Of a stretch of 64,000 bases of DNA, positions 52,545 to 62,983 are shown piece after piece. Origin of the DNA: Saccharina japonica (taxonomy: Eukaryota; Sar; Phaeophyceae; Laminariales; Laminariaceae); NCBI GenBank assembly GCA_008828725.1, contig MEHQ01004258.1, positions 197,041 through 261,040 of the forward strand, read 5' to 3'. A model generated the notes under the pieces. The model saw only the letters and a program-made list of their open reading frames with translations, was not told the origin of the DNA and made no database searches. Both the position numbers and the translations under genes were made by a program. The number at the start of each line of letters is the position of its first letter. The stretch's first letter is position 1.

Positions 52545-52765
52545 TGTAGGGTACGTTCCAAAGTATACGAGGGGTACTTGGTCGGTGAACACGCTACCGA
52601 ACCATACCGGAGCGTTCCGTACGGCCGCAATACCCTATGGAAATTTCCGGTAAGGTTCGGTACGAACTCGACACCGGTCGGTACCTGACATTTCCATATA
52701 AGTTCGGTACGCCCACCAAAATTAACCCGGGGTACCGGTATACCCTACGGAACATGCCCTTGTAA
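52545..52765. mobile_element. MITE with AGGGTACGTTCC ends
   Basis: The left GTAGGGTACGTTCCAAAGTA is mirrored by TACCCTACGGAACATGCCCT at the right. The interior is rich in GGTACCG and CGGTACG words that can pair. No coding capacity. Confidence 0.5.
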
Positions 52766-53164
52766 AAAAAAGCTAGGAAACCGTGGACGCGTGTGCAGTA
52801 GTGGACAAACACTGTTAGTGGATCTTCCTAAGGTAGCTAATTAGGCACTCTGATTGGCCAAGCAAGCACTGACCCCTTGCATAGGGTTCGGGTTCGGGTT
52901 CGGGTTCGGGTTCGATCTGAGGGTCAACATACTACTACCAAGACAAAACCCCCATTTTAAAGATCCACTATCACCCTTTGTCCACCCCTCCGCGTGCGCT
53001 ATGTACGGTAGCGGTGGCACTTTTTGGCCCCAAGTATTTCTTGTCGACGAGGCCCCGCACTTCAGTTGAGGCAACTACCCACTGTCACTGGGAATATGCC
53101 GGCTAAGGCTCGCGGCTTATTGTGATGTCAGCGTTAGAGCATAGTGACTCTTTTCTTCAACCCA

Positions 53165-53245
53165 TCCAGAACTGAAAAGTACACCCCACACTAATTCCAA
53201 GTAGTTTGTCCCCAAATACGTGGGACCAGTTCGTAAGGGGTGAAA
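53165..53245 (+). mobile_element. piggyBac-like MITE
   Basis: CAACCCATCCAGAACTGAAA, CCCACACTAATTCCAAGTAG and GGGACCAGTTCGTAAGGGG. Both TTAA borders have decayed. Confidence 0.65.
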
Positions 53246-53488
53246 GGCTACGGTAGGTAGGATTTAGATGCAACGTTCCTCGCTGAGCACAAATGCTTAC
53301 TGGTATATTCATATGAATAGCTGTTACATTAAAAAAATCTAGAAAAAAAAAAACATCTCATCAGCATGAAAGTCGTATCATATCTCCAAAAATTATCAAC
53401 ACAACGTCGCGTACTACCGCTGTCGTAGCATCAATTTGTGAATGGCAACACCTCGTAGGGCATGGGATTTCCCATCGGGACGCATGCT

Positions 53489-53836
53489 ACGATAGGGGTG
53501 CACCATGTTCTTTTTTAGCTCCTCACTTGAAGAGCTCCGTACCTCTATACCTGCAGTAGTCACGGGAAAATGATTTTTGGAGGAAAACAAAAGTGATGCG
53601 CGATGAACAATCCCATGAGGACCTACGTATATATAGTATTACACTCAGCTAGCAAAGATGAGCTTCGACGAGAATCCTCGAGCTCACAGCTGTTTTTTTT
53701 TTTGAATTTTTTAAATATGTATTGTCGGGAACATATTTTCAACGCAAGAATAAAGGCCGTACGTTTTTGGGTTAAGGCTAGGTCATTTCAGAAAACGTTT
53801 CAGCCGGAAAGTGCTACCTTTATCGTAGCACGCGTC
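53489..53836. mobile_element. GATAGAGG-family MITE, long variant
   Basis: GACGCATGCTACGATAGGGG at the left, and TACCTTTATCGTAGCACGCG at the right. At about 350 bases it is 100 longer than the copies at 7.2-8.0 kb. Confidence 0.6.
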
Positions 53837-53949
53837 TCGGGTTTTGCATACGTAGGCGTTTTTTTTTCTCAGGGTTAGCTTTAGGGCCCGAGGTATAGAG
53901 CTCCCATACTATAATCAAGGTGAGGAGCTTCGGAAATAATAGATGCACC

Positions 53950-54475
53950 CCAATACAGTAAATGGTCCCTCTATAGTGACGGTCCCTCTATAGTGCCGGT
54001 ATGCGCCAGCCAAAAATACCGGCACTATAACAGCAGATTTTGTTCTCCTCATGTATACCGGATGTGCATCCTGCATGAGGACATGTAAACACCCGAGAGC
54101 TACGTACGGTACTGCAAAAAAACTATTGTATATGTTTACATATCCGTGCGAATCATATTTGGTTCTATTAACTATGCCCCCACCCGTATTACAAGTTCTC
54201 TTTTTTAAGGATTAGCGCATGTAACATGTTGGCCGGGTTGCTTGGCGCGAACAAACATCTTCGAAGGCGTGTTTTTTTCCTGGATGAGGTATCGAGTTTC
54301 TTACTGTGAGGAGCTCAAGAAGATAAGGCACCACTCCTATATACCGCGGTGGCATTGCTTCCGTTACGGTAGCCCTAAAACCCCCAGCGGTCCGGGCTGG
54401 TTCATGTGTCTGATGCTGACGCGGTAACCGTCATTCACTACTGTTATTGGTGATGTTTTCCCTCTATATACAATT
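53950..54475. other. Non-coding stretch with a small inverted repeat
   Basis: GGTCCCTCTATAGTGACGG and GGTCCCTCTATAGTGCCGG stand in tandem (53965-54002) and pair with TACCGGCACTATAACAG at about 54028-54044. A damaged MITE B-like end lies near 54160-54190. No gene seen. Confidence 0.35.
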
Positions 54476-54477
54476 CC

Positions 54478-54655
54478 GACGCGAGTCGACGAAGGAAAAA
54501 GGGCTGAAAGTCTTCTCGCGATAAAAACGCAAGGAGTAGACCGTAGTGGGGAGGGGGGATAAGAACCTATGTACTTACTGACCCCGGATCTGAGCTACGA
54601 CTATTAATAGTAGGGAGAAAAGAGGGGCGAGGATGATAGATGGGAAGCATTTTTT
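54478..54655 (+). mobile_element. tRNA-derived SINE, truncated copy
   Basis: CCGACGCGAGTCGACGAAGG through GACCCCGGATCTGAGCTACG to GAGGATGATAGATGGGAAGC. It lacks the tRNA-like head. Confidence 0.65.
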
Positions 54656-56463
54656 TTCAAATAATAATCAAATCCCAAAAGGAGTAAGTAAGAACAATGC
54701 CTCGTAGGGGTGGCGGCTTATTATCTGAGCTGCTCCTCACATAAGCTTTATACCTCACCCAAAACATGACTTCGAATAACGTTGTCCGCGCAACCCGACC
54801 AACATTAGTAGGACCTACATATACCAGTAATCCTAAAACAAGTATATGAGCAAAATTATCATTCCTAACCGGTAATTTCTCACTTAAGAAGCTCAATCGG
54901 TCAGAAAATATTGCCTCTCAGGCCATCTCCTACGGAGGGTTTTCGAAAACACCAAAAAAAAATACTCAAAAACTCTGTTTTGTACGCGCTTTCACGTGTT
55001 TTACTACCGGAGTCGAACCGAATTGGGCTCGCTCTTCTCAGAATACTTGCGGTCTTTTGGTGAGAGGTATCTATTAATAGCACCATCTTTCTTTTATCCG
55101 GGGAGGTTGTTCGAATTGTTTACGGTGATGCCATTTCCAGATGAAAATATCAGAAACAGATTTCCAACTGTACATCGACGTTCCAATTGAAAATGAGGCC
55201 TGTTTTTCGATGGAACCGCATACGAAACTGATTTTGAGAAAACTGGAGTACGTCGACAATGTTTCAAAAATGATACCCTGAGGAAATGGCAAGCGGCGTT
55301 GAATGCCTCTCTTCCAAAAAGGCTGGGGGGAATTCAAGAAAAACGGGCCCGTTTCGCCCGTTTCTCGGGTCAAACACGCCTGTGAAGGTGTTGAAACCTC
55401 CATTTTCAGGTTTTAAAACCGATCCACCGAAAGAGATGGCCTCAGAAGGCGAAAGCTAACAGCGATCCCTATATGGTGTACCGTGGGATGAGTCGAAACG
55501 GGGTTGTCAGTGCCACGAAACAAGGCACCGCCACGAGGGGCGCCTCACAGCAAACGACCCTACTATTGTGCCGGATGTCGACGGGTAGAAACTGCGAAAA
55601 GGCGGTTTAGTGCTACGAAGAACATACACACACGTCGTATATACGTACGTTGTGGTTGCAGGGCTCCCTCCGCAAGTAAACCAAGGCCTTTTTCCTTCCC
55701 CGGGGCTATATGGGTGATGAACCTATAAAAAAAGGATCATCACCCATACTATAAAAAAAGGATCATCACCCATACCCCCGGGGCTTTGATTGAGGAGCAA
55801 GCGCACAGGCACCGCTTGACCTCAATATTTGCCAGATCTATTAATAATTCATGTTGCCGGATGGGAGCCGTATAATCTGCAGTATGTAGGACATGCTTCC
55901 TGGGTTGCATCTGTACTTCGTACGCCGTAGACAGCTCCTGCACAACACAACATGTCATAACGGCAGGATAATATCTACTATAGATCTAGATCATGATCTA
56001 TCTGTAGATTGTCTAGATCATGATATGTGTGGGATAGTAGAGCGTAGGGCACTTACTACTTGTTTACCACCGACCGGAATGCTGGTCCAGGCTGGGTTTC
56101 GTCGTCGATAATCGGTTTGTTATCACTAACTCCAGTATAACGACTCCCGAATTTCTTGTTTTCCTGTGCATCTTATCTCACTCTAGGCCTATATATATAG
56201 CTACTGCCTGTACGAGGCACAACAGTATGAAAATGTGTGATACCGCAATACGCACAACCGCAACAGAGCTCGTACTACGAAGTAAACAGCACTGCTGCTA
56301 CACAGCACTGCTACGCGTACGCACGGCAGTAGAGCTGCCAGTTGTTGCACAGCATGGGAGGTATGGTATTATATGTTACATACCATGCCACCATACCTGT
56401 ACTCGTACTCATGATCATGATTGCTGATACAGCAGGTACCAGGTATCAGCGGCCGGTACTCAC
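54656..56463. other. Mostly low-copy sequence in or beside the plastid gene's intron
   Basis: It includes the repeat related to 3690-3965 (54840-55500), a doubled GGATCATCACCCATAC unit with mirror GGGTGATGAACC (55705-55790), and a few 24-bp satellite units (55975-56030). No exon was supported, though the gene at 56464 must have further exons to the left. Confidence 0.35.
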
Positions 56464-56807
56464 TTGGGCTCTATCCCGGTGCTCTTCTCCTCGACCTCGT
56501 CCTCCGCGTCCTTCCCGCCCTGCCCCCCACCGCGCGAGGCCGCCAAAGCAACAGCCGCCGTCCTCGCCGATGGCCGCGACATACCCCCCTCGACGATGCT
56601 CGTACTTGTCGTAGCCCCATCAAACAGGTGCGGTCGCGTACGTACATCATGTGTCACATCAGGGAGTAGTGCTGGAGAACCGCCATGCGATGCAGCAGCT
56701 AGGGAAGAACGGGGCGTGGGGACGACGAAGCCCGATGACCCGCAGGCCAGAGCTACTAGGACAAGCGTGACCCACTGGAAGGCGCACAAGCTACTGCAGC
56801 GGCGCAT
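56464..56807 (-). CDS. First exon of a nuclear-encoded plastid-targeted protein
   Basis: The minus-strand ATG at 56805-56807 opens MRRCSSLCAFQWVTLVLVAL, a basic N-terminus with a hydrophobic core, then ACGSSGFVVPTPRSSLAAAS. Cleavage before the Phe of GFVVP followed by a Ser/Arg-rich stretch matches the ASAFAP-type bipartite presequence that takes proteins into four-membrane heterokont plastids. The rest of the exon is a Ser/Thr- and acidic-rich linker (DAEDEVEEKSTGIEP). A canonical donor, AA/GTGAGT (56464/56463), ends it in phase 2. The mature domain lies in exons not identified. A longer frame extends upstream to 57014, but the signal peptide start is preferred. Confidence 0.7.
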
Positions 56808-57783
56808 GGCGGGAGGCCTCTGAAACCCTTGTGCTAAAGGCAAGTGCGTCTGCGTCTGCTCAAGCTGGGTGCTACGTAGCCTGGTGTTGTTGCGGTGAAT
56901 TCCTCTTGAAGACGCAGACTTGTCTGTCCGTTTTAGCTTTGTTGTCAGTGGGTTTGCGGCCAACACACACAACCGATCACTGGTTATAGGGAGCTTGAGC
57001 TGGGTCGATGCCACGGGCGCCTTGCTGTGTGCTCGCAGGTTGTCAGTTGCGGGAAGGGTACGGTCTGCGTCGCGGACATGAAGAACTTCTGCTGGTAATC
57101 ACGCCGCATGTTTTTCCCAGTGACATGTTCAATGGGATTGTCAAAATCCAGCAAATCCTCCCGTTTTTCGACTGATCCACGTCAGAAAAGCGGCACAAAT
57201 GGCCGAAAGAGACAAAGACCAAAACCCAAAACACCTTTCAGTTGGTTGACGACTCCCTCCGAAATCTTGACGACCTTGGACCTTTTGCGACACAACATAT
57301 TGCAGTGCACAGAATAGTGCACCCTTACGATTGTGAGCCGTCTTGTCATTTTATGTGCATCTTCGCTTCGTGCTATCACAACACGGCGCTCGGAGAAACC
57401 TTCGTGCTTCGTGCTTCGTGCTTCGCGCTTCGTGCTACCCGTTCCGCCCGATGATCCGAGGATGCGATATGGTCGTTTTCAATTTTTTAAAAGTTTGGCT
57501 TCGTATTTTCATTTTTTGCATACTCGTAATACGTACGAGTACGGCAATGGGTCGTGCGCTATGGTCATTTTCATTTTGGTTCGATTTACTAAATTTGTTC
57601 ATTTTTTCCGTTTTGTTTTAGTAATTTTTCTTCTTTTTCTTATGGACTTCCACGAAATATAACGGCATTCTTGCTGTGTTCTCTTTCTCTTTTCTCTCTT
57701 TGCTTTTGCTCTCGCGCAAGCAAGCAAGAGCCAGCAGAGTCGCGGCTGTTCCAATAGAACGAGGATACGGACGGCGACCACAC
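56808..57783. promoter_or_regulatory. Divergent intergenic region, candidate bidirectional promoter
   Basis: The first exons at 56464-56807 (minus) and 57784-57892 (plus) point away from each other across 976 bases that hold no recognised mobile element, which is unusual for this window. A run of GCTTCGTGCTTC units (57400-57440) and pyrimidine-rich tracts before the plus-strand ATG (57590-57720) are the only structure seen. No specific promoter element is claimed. Confidence 0.4.
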
Positions 57784-57892
57784 ATGGAAGCCGGAAGCGC
57801 CTCGCTGGAGCCCTTTTTAGCAGCTCGACGGAAAATGGGGGTGCCCGGACAAGTCGTGCCTGTGGGTGGCAGCTCTGCCTCCCCATCAGAAG
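57784..57892 (+). CDS. First coding exon of an unidentified gene
   Basis: The ATG at 57784 (context CACACATGG) opens MEAGSASLEPFLAARRKMGV and PGQVVPVGGSSASPSE. A perfect donor, GAAG/GTAAGC (57892/57893), ends it in phase 1. The next exon at 58201 fits this phase exactly. Third positions are G/C-rich. No domain is visible. The N-terminus looks like a helix followed by a flexible, Ser-rich part and has no targeting signal that I recognise. Confidence 0.6.
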
Positions 57893-58200
57893 GTAAGCTG
57901 CTTGTTGTGCTTGTTGACTCTCGTGATAATTCCTATCCCCCTCTTCTTCCAACTCCGTTTTTGAGACATTTTTCTTCTCGTTTTGTTGGGATAATGCTGC
58001 TACGTTTCCCGCCTCCGACTCTAGCAGCCCCGCCTCTCGGCAAGAGGGCTCGCTGAGTCTCTACTAGGGCACCGCCTTCCGCTGTGCATACCGTGCTGGT
58101 TGGAACGGTGCTGTGCCGGCGATTGGGCGGGAAATCGTTATGGTTGAAACTCACGCAAAGATAGATCAGATACGATCAGCACTAAGATTCTTCTTCGCAG

Positions 58201-58499
58201 GGACAGCAGCAGCAGCATCACAAGCAGCAGCGCAGACGAAAACATCGACCATTTTTTTCCAAGAAGAGCCACCACTCGCCCTGGTGGAAATAGTGCAAGA
58301 GGAGCACAGGGTTAGGCCGCAAGTCCACCCTAGTGGCATATACCTTTGCCGGCACTCGGTGCTATTACTCGTACAGCAATATGGCCCACTCGTACCAAGC
58401 ACCAGTACGCGCGTTTCGCTTTTCGCACGCTGCTGTTTTGGCTGTGTCTGCTGCAATCTGCGGGCGCGCCTAATTGCCATTCTAGAATTGCAGTACTAA
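58201..58499 (+). CDS. Second exon of the same unidentified gene
   Basis: A strong acceptor (GATTCTTCTTCGCAG, ending 58200) continues the frame from 57892 as GTAAAASQAAAQTKTSTIFF, then QEEPPLALVEIVQEEHRVRP and QVHPSGIYLCRHSVLLLVQQ. It stays open to TAA at 58497-58499. The first 120 bases look reliable. The Cys-rich 3' part may instead be intron, with a weak donor near 58310 (CACAGG/GTTAGG). No family is recognised. Confidence 0.5.
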
Positions 58500-58724
58500 T
58501 TGCAACTCGCACGCTATTGTCACTGTTTTAGTGTGCTAATGAAGGTGTTAGTCGGACCAACCCCATTACTCGTACAGTCAGCAGATAGACCCCACCTTCA
58601 GTTTTTTGGTCGGAACACCGTCATGATCCTCACACCTCACTATTAATACACCAGCCGTATAATTGCACGTATTATACGTGCTGTGGGCTGTTAGATCTGC
58701 ACGTACTTTTTGCACCATCATTTT

Positions 58725-59110
58725 TGCACCATCTTTACCCTTGCTCCCACCCGGACCTGATCCCACCCGGATATTATCCCATTTGGGACCCTGCTCCCAC
58801 CCACAAGGTGCAGAAATATAATCAGCCCCCCGCAGGAGCCGCCGGAGGCCCACCTGGCACCTCGATCCCATTTAGTACCCATGTAGGCCATATATATCTA
58901 CAACAACTCCTGCTATACATATGACCGTATTGAGTGTACGTGCAGATTCGTTAGACTCGCACGTACGTGCAAGTTCTCCGGAGCCGGGCTATAATAGCAG
59001 CGCCCTGGTCCCACCCGGACCTGGTCCCATTTTGGTCCCCTGTTCCCACTACGTATTAACAAAAGTGTTCAGAAATAGAATCGGCCCTCCGCAGGAGCCG
59101 CCGATTGCCG
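58725..59110 (+). repeat. Two diverged copies of a ~110-bp unit
   Basis: CTCCCACCCGGACCTGATCC to CCGCAGGAGCCGCCG (about 58742-58843) recurs as GGTCCCACCCGGACCTGGTC to CCGCAGGAGCCGCCG (about 59008-59104). Confidence 0.65.
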
Positions 59111-59154
59111 AGAGAGCTCGGACCGTACCCAGTGTAGGGCGGGTTGCAGTTATT

Positions 59155-59460
59155 TACGGGGGACCTGAGTAAATAGTAAATAGGACCAAAGTAAAAATGA
59201 GTAAATAATATATAGGTTTTTGTGTGTACTGTTAGTGCTACAGGCAGTAGTGGGACCTATATAAGGCGACATGAATAAGGCGACCACTCGAGATAAGGCG
59301 GTCAAAATCGGCTGGCACGGCTGTAACTTTGAATACTGCTGTACAACTGACTGTATACGAATAAGGCGACCACTCGAGATAAGGCGGTCAAAATGTCTTA
59401 GCACGGGGTCGCCTTATATAGGCCCCACTACTGCTGTATTTGCTATGGTCCCCCGTAACA
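59155..59460. mobile_element. MITE B carrying a nested element
   Basis: TTTACGGGGGACCTGAGTAA begins the copy and GCTATGGTCCCCCGTAACA ends it. The middle is interrupted at 59245-59433 by a different inverted-repeat element. Confidence 0.7.
59245..59433. mobile_element. Nested MITE with CAGTAGTGGGACCTATATAA ends
   Basis: The left end CAGTAGTGGGACCTATATAA is mirrored by TTATATAGGCCCCACTACTG, and the match runs on through GGCGAC. Inside, GATAAGGCGGTCAAAAT preceded by GACCACTCGA occurs twice in direct order. It is 189 bases with no coding capacity. Confidence 0.7.
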
Positions 59461-59694
59461 ACGTAAAAATACTGGGCTGCCCTGCAATCGTACCTGGTAC
59501 CGTACCTCGTACCTGGTACCTGGGGTATGTACGAAGTGGTATCATGCCTGCTGAGTTTAACTATCGCTATTGCTGTCTGTACGTACGTGTTTTTCTACGA
59601 GATACTCGTCGTATATATGTGACGTGCTACAAGCAGTACCGGCCCTGGCCCGCTCATAAGAAAGTAACTCGCGATTATTTACGGCCATTCGGGG

Positions 59695-60165
59695 CGGGTA
59701 CCCGGGTACCCGTTTAACAGCGGGTACTCGTTCAATACCCGCCTAACAGCCGGGTACCCGAGCGCCCGGGGCCCACATACTTGACGAGTATGAAGTGTTA
59801 CCCGTACCCGTGGCTGGTATTAGCAAGTTGGGTACTACTCGCGAGTGCCCGGGTAATTGGCAAAAGGATAACACCTCTATTAATAGTGTGGTGTGAGATG
59901 CACGAAGCTTCATTAACAGTTTGAAAAGGGTTTCCTCGATAACATGCACCGAATAATACCCAAGGCACGTGGTTTATGGCATGACAAGTTGCCATCTCCT
60001 TGATTTCCAAGGTAAACCAACGGGTACCCGGGTACCTGGGTACCCGGAACCCAAATACTCGGCGAGTATGAAGTGCTACTCGTGCCCGTGACGGGTATTA
60101 GCAAGCCGGGTAATACTCGCGAGCTACCCGGGTAATTGGCAAAAGGGTAAAACACCTCTAGTGTG
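59695..60165 (-). repeat. Duplicated ~130-bp block rich in CGGGTACCCG
   Basis: GACGAGTATGAAGTGTTACC to ATTGGCAAAAGGATAACACC (59778-59876) recurs as GGCGAGTATGAAGTGCTACT to ATTGGCAAAAGGGTAAAACA (60062-60155). Both are set among GGGTACCCGG palindromes. Confidence 0.7.
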
Positions 60166-60984
60166 CACAGCCTCGGCGGGGGCTGTTTCACCACTTGATG
60201 CGGTAGCCCAAGGGTTGTGGTCTCGACACATGCCTGGTACATGCTGAAGGAGTAACACCAGGCATACAAAACACAGGATGGAGACCAGAAACAAACGTAG
60301 TTCGGGCGGTCCCCCTTGCCACGCAGCATCAGTGGGTGACGCGCGGCAGGCGTGACACTGCCCTGCACCCGTGACACTGCTGCCCTGTGTTCGCGAGGGT
60401 GACCCAGCGTCTGTTCGGCTACCTGTTGTCACGCTTGTGGTCCGCTGTGCTGATGGTCCGCGCGGACTCTTACTCGGGGTTTTGTATTTTTCCGTGGTGG
60501 ATGCTTATTTTTCGGAGATCATGGGGTGGCGTTTACCTGATCCCCGCGGTCGTACGTAGACCCACCTGACTTTAGCGATTTTATACGTTGTTGTTGTTGT
60601 TGTTATCTTCACATTAAACTCGTTTCAGTTGCTAATCCCTATAGTCTGATCTAGCAAGATCACGGCCCGTGGTCACAAAAGTGCTAGAGCCATCAGAGAA
60701 TCCTAAAGAACACGTACACTTAGCAGGGAAAGGATACACAAGTCCGAAGAGGTACACCTAAAATCCCTACAGCATGTTATGCGTGTCCAAAACTGAACTA
60801 CACGCCCGCAATCTCCATTCGACTACAGCAGCATCGTCCCCCCCCCCTCACGTAGGGGGTCCCTGAAAAAATGCGCCGTCGGGATTAGAAACACTCGCGT
60901 TCGCTCGAAATACAAGATTACGGGGGATTATAGTAAAGAGGACCAAAAATGCTCAGTAAAAATACAGGAATATATTGGTTTTAG

Positions 60985-61240
60985 AGAGAGGAAAGTGCTG
61001 AAAACTTCTCGCGATAAAAATGCAGGGCGCGTACCGTAGTGGGGAGGGAGGGCGGGAGGAGAAGAGCCTACTTAACCCTTTTAGAACTGCAGTCCCGATG
61101 TGGGGACAATCCACTCTAATTCTAAGTAATTTGTCCGCAAAACGGGACTCGAGTCCTATAAGGGTTAAGTGACTCCGGATCTGAGTTACGGCTACAGAGG
61201 GAGAGAGAAAGGAGGGGCGACGATAATGAAAGGGATGGAA
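60985..61240 (+). mobile_element. tRNA-derived SINE split by a piggyBac-like MITE
   Basis: The SINE body GAAAACTTCTCGCGATAAAA to GAAGAGCCTACTTA resumes after the insert as GTGACTCCGGATCTGAGTTA and ends GAAAGGGATGGAAAAAAAG. The insert divides the normally continuous TAC-TTA-GTGAC part. Confidence 0.75.
61076..61164 (+). mobile_element. piggyBac-like MITE, 89 bp, in a SINE
   Basis: CCCTTTTAGAACTGCAGTCC to GTCCTATAAGGG is flanked by TTAA on both sides (61072-61075 and 61165-61168). TTAA duplication with CCC...GGG ends is the hallmark of piggyBac. Because the host SINE is known from uninterrupted copies, both ends of the element are fixed here. Confidence 0.8.
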
Positions 61241-61271
61241 AAAAAGAAAGAACAAAAGTGTCTGTTATGGG

Positions 61272-61332
61272 TCGTAATCTACTACTACTACTACTACTGC
61301 TACTACTGCTACTACTACTACTACTACTACTG

Positions 61333-61368
<36 letters not shown>

Positions 61369-61372
61369 TACC
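61272..61372 (+). repeat. (CTA)n trinucleotide tract
   Basis: About 33 CTA units with a few CTG variants. Confidence 0.95.
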
Positions 61373-61635
61373 ACTACCTGTTATATACCACCCTGTCTGA
61401 GAATATAATCACCGCTTTTGTGAAGGACAGGGTAGTTACTCGTACGCGTGTAAGTCATAGACCTCGGGATAGCGACCCACGCATGAGTACTTGGTAGGGC
61501 GGTCTTGTAAGGCGTCTATTAATACTCGTATAAGGCGTGAACGCGCAGCTGTACCAGTACACAGTTTACTGGGGGTCACGGTATAAGAGAAGAGTGTGTC
61601 AAGCAGTGTTCACCTCTCTTGAAAATCGCATTTCT

Positions 61636-61808
61636 CTGGACCCATTCAGAACTGAAACCGTTATCCCACTCTAATTCCAAGTGGTGTGTCCCCAAATTCG
61701 GGGGACCAGTTCTTAAGGGGTTAACCCATTCAGAACTGAAACCATTATCCCACTCTAATTCTAAGTGGTTTGTCCCCAAAAACGTGGGACCAGTTCTTAA
61801 GGGGTTAA
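61636..61808 (+). mobile_element. Two piggyBac-like MITEs in tandem
   Basis: Copies at about 61636-61718 and 61723-61804 share the central TTAA. Each reads CCCATTCAGAACTGAAACC, CCCACTCTAATTC, GTCCCCAAA and GGACCAGTTCTTAAGGGG. They are about 95% alike by eye, which suggests a recent insertion of one beside the other. Confidence 0.75.
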
Positions 61809-61861
61809 ACAGGAATGGGTATTCTATTCTGCCGTGCCTATCAATTTTGACCTCTCTTAAA

Positions 61862-61945
61862 TCAGTACCACTCTGTTCCGAAATATAAGGGCCGTTTTTC
61901 ATTTACATTAAATACTAACGGTGCTTATATTTCGGGACATAGTTG
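61862..61945. mobile_element. MITE with GTACCACTCTG ends
   Basis: AGTACCACTCTGTTCCGAAA to GCTTATATTTCGGGACATAG, with inverted ends. It is close to the copies at 14462 and 20138. Confidence 0.55.
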
Positions 61946-62029
61946 TATTGTCTTAGAAGACCGATAGCTCTTAAACCGTGCCCCCCACTGCACGTATTTG
62001 CCAACCCTGTATCGTACGGGATGCGTGGT

Positions 62030-62330
62030 CAGTGGTAAAATAACTACGTACATCAAGGCAAGCAGCGGTCATACGACTGCGGCCATGCGTGAATATCGAG
62101 AACATCCCCCCCCCCCATATGCAGGTCCGCCTCACAGGCGGTTCTTAGCAGGATGCAGCTCACCCTCCATGCGACTCGCCCACTAACTAACTCACGGCGC
62201 TTCGCGCGTTGGTGCAAGCATGCAATGTCCGCCTGGTTGGCGAAAACCCAACGTGCTCCGTCCCGGCATTGTAGGGATGCGAGGGTCTAATACGACTACG
62301 GCCGTGCACGACATGACGAGTACCCCCCCC
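62030..62330 (-). mobile_element. Family Y copies before the exon at 62351
   Basis: Two minus-strand ends, one at 62060-62115 and a longer one at 62125-62330 with AGCAGGATGCAGCTCACCC, GGCATTGTAGGGATGCG and CGACATGACGAGTACCCC. The C-run end stops 20 bases before the exon acceptor. Confidence 0.65.
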
Positions 62331-62350
62331 CCCCCCGCCATCTGTTGCAG

Positions 62351-62580
62351 CAGACAGCGCTGACGTCGAGAGGGGCGTGCCACCACGAGGCGACAAGCCT
62401 CCCGTTCTTGAGAGCACCCTGGCCTCGCTCGGGAAGCACAAAGCGGACGCCGCCGCCACCGCCTCGGGCGATGGTGACGGTGATGGCGATGGGAGTGGGG
62501 ACGACGCCAATGACCCAGATGACCCCGAGCACGGCTTCATGCGGAATACTTCGTTCATGCCGCGACACCCCAAGTCGGAG
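62351..62580 (+). CDS. Exon of an unidentified gene with triplicated 3' end
   Basis: The exon lies between ATCTGTTGCAG (62350) and AAGTCGGAG/GTGAGG (62580/62581). It reads DSADVERGVPPRGDKPPVLE, STLASLGKHKADAAATASG, an Asp/Gly-rich repeat, and DPDDPEHGFMRNTSFMPRHP followed by KSE. The basic, aromatic FMRNTSFMPRHPKSE part looks like a conserved motif, but I cannot name the family. Its last 70 bases and the donor are repeated twice more downstream with a period of 158. Any of three donors could therefore be used. No other exon of the gene is seen. Confidence 0.6.
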
Positions 62581-62983
62581 GTGAGGGTCAGAGTTTGGGG
62601 TTGTTCAGGGTGGGGGTTGAGGGTTGGGTTTGAGGTTGAGTTGGGGGTGGGGGTTGGCTGGGGTCCGATGGCCCGGATGACCCCGAGCACGATTTCATGC
62701 GGAATACTTCGTTCATGCCCCGACACCCCAAGTCGGAGGTGAGGGTCAGGGTTTGGGGCTGTTCAGGGTGGGGGTTGGGGGTTGGGTTTGAGGTTGAGTT
62801 GGGGGTGGGTGTTGGCTGGGGTTCGATGGCCCGGATGACCCCGATACCGGTTTCATTGTGGAATGCTTCGTTTATGCCGCGACACCCCAAGTCGGAGGTG
62901 AGGGTCAGGGTTGGGGTTGTTCAGGGTGGGGGTTGGGGGTTGGGTTTGAGTGTGGAGGCTGGGGTGGGGTTAGGTTGGGTTGG
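62510..62983 (+). repeat. 158-bp tandem triplication of an exon end and splice donor
   Basis: The ATGCGGAATACTTCGTTCAT motif stands at 62539, 62697 and (as ATTGTGGAATGCTTCG) 62855, each 158 bases apart. Each is followed by CACCCCAAGTCGGAGGTGAG. Copies 1 and 2 are very close; copy 3 has drifted in its exonic part but keeps the donor. Confidence 0.9.

Noticed and set aside
53007-53063. Minus-strand frame EVRGLVDKKYLGPKSATAT as a middle exon of the plastid gene
   Set aside because: The reading looks plausible, but none of its possible donors gives a phase compatible with the terminal exon at 52200.
60387-60569. 60-codon plus frame with Trp- and Phe-rich stretch
   Set aside because: Short, no splice context, and beside the GGGTACCCGG repeat; not supported.
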